A DNA stretch of 7,336 bases from Deinococcus arboris. GTDB taxonomy: Bacteria > Deinococcota > Deinococci > Deinococcales > Deinococcaceae. The DNA is taken from assembly GCF_009755355.1 (NCBI RefSeq), contig NZ_WQLB01000064.1, forward strand, positions 1 through 7,336, given 5' to 3'. The translations under genes and the position numbers were made by a program. Positions within the stretch are counted from its first letter, which is position 1; every line of letters begins with the position of its first letter. Below the pieces are notes generated by a model, which saw only the letters and a program-made list of their open reading frames with translations, was not told where the DNA came from and did no database searches. This document shows positions 6,972-7,336 of this stretch, one piece after another.

Positions 6972-7283
6972 GTGAGATGTCTGATGAAGCCAGATATTAA
7001 AACTATCCTGTGCCTTTCAGACACGCATCTTCTCCAATACGAAGTGGAAACCAGCACTCTATATCTGGACATTGTGGGACATTACGGCGAATACAGGCTC
7101 AAGCTGAGCAATTGCTCGTTGCTAAAAATTGATTTCCTCGGGGAATTATCTCCTGGGAGCGGGTCAATCCACGAAGCCGATGTGTCTGCTGAAACACTGA
7201 TGTTGGAAATGGTAGATAGGCGCATCACAGTGAATTTTGGAGAATTGCAACTGATTCAATTGAGCGCCGGTCTTAATCATTGA
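6972..7283 (+). CDS. Small hypothetical protein, AT-rich orphan
   Basis: I do not recognise this 103-residue protein. It has no signal peptide or membrane segment. Alternating hydrophobic stretches (TLYLDIVG, YRLKLSNCSLLKIDFLGEL, TLMLEMVDRRITVNFGELQLIQL) suggest a mostly beta fold, with an acidic overall character. By hand count, positions 7021-7260 are about 45% GC, far below the flanking genes, and codon use is correspondingly AT-rich, which points to acquisition from elsewhere. The GTG at 6972 has AAGGG (6958-6962) 9 nt upstream; the ATG at 6984 is a plausible alternative giving 99 residues. It follows galE by 33 bp with no obvious terminator between. Small beta-rich orphans of this kind include immunity proteins of toxin systems, but no toxin gene is visible, so this is only a possibility. 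Confidence 0.65.
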   Translation: MRCLMKPDIKTILCLSDTHLLQYEVETSTLYLDIVGHYGEYRLKLSNCSLLKIDFLGELSPGSGSIHEADVSAETLMLEMVDRRITVNFGELQLIQLSAGLNH

Positions 7284-7336
7284 TGTGTTTTAACCGGGGT
7301 CGTCCTGCATCAAAGACTGGGCGGGCAAGAGAAGTT

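Overview
The window looks like chromosomal DNA from a Deinococcus-type bacterium. The genes are GC-rich. At least three of them carry a -10 element of the form TANNNT exactly 6 bp before the start codon, the leaderless-mRNA arrangement known to be frequent in Deinococcus. The polyphosphate kinase at the left edge closely resembles the Deinococcus PPK2 proteins as I remember them. No database search was possible, so the genus is an inference.

Left block (1-3258): two divergent units share a 68-bp intergenic region. Leftward runs a DRE-TIM metallolyase resembling Re-citrate synthase, whose stop codon overlaps (ATGA) the start of a PPK2 polyphosphate kinase cut by the window edge. Rightward runs a citrate synthase family protein (Si-citrate synthase fold) with an N-terminal MerR-like helix-turn-helix and all catalytic residues present. 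Two unrelated folds that may make the same Claisen condensation are therefore divergently transcribed. The short region between them holds three evenly spaced alternating half-sites (TCAAT / ATTGA / TCAAT). An attractive but unproven idea is that the HTH-citrate synthase binds these sites and controls the pair in response to acetyl-CoA, oxaloacetate or citrate. This is the most interesting part of the window.

Middle (3259-3552): a non-coding gap of about 294 bp between convergent genes, less GC-rich than its flanks. It has two adjacent perfect hairpins near the end of the transporter gene and no gene I can support.

Right block (3553-6938): a leftward MFS permease (YbjJ/fucose-permease-like) diverges from a lacI-family repressor followed 6 bp later by galE. 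A near-perfect 22-bp LacI-type operator lies between them, placed to act on both promoters. Together they read as a small regulated sugar-uptake and nucleotide-sugar unit.

Right edge (6972-7283): a small orphan ORF of about 45% GC, very unlike its neighbours, encodes an unrecognised protein of about 100 residues and looks recently acquired.
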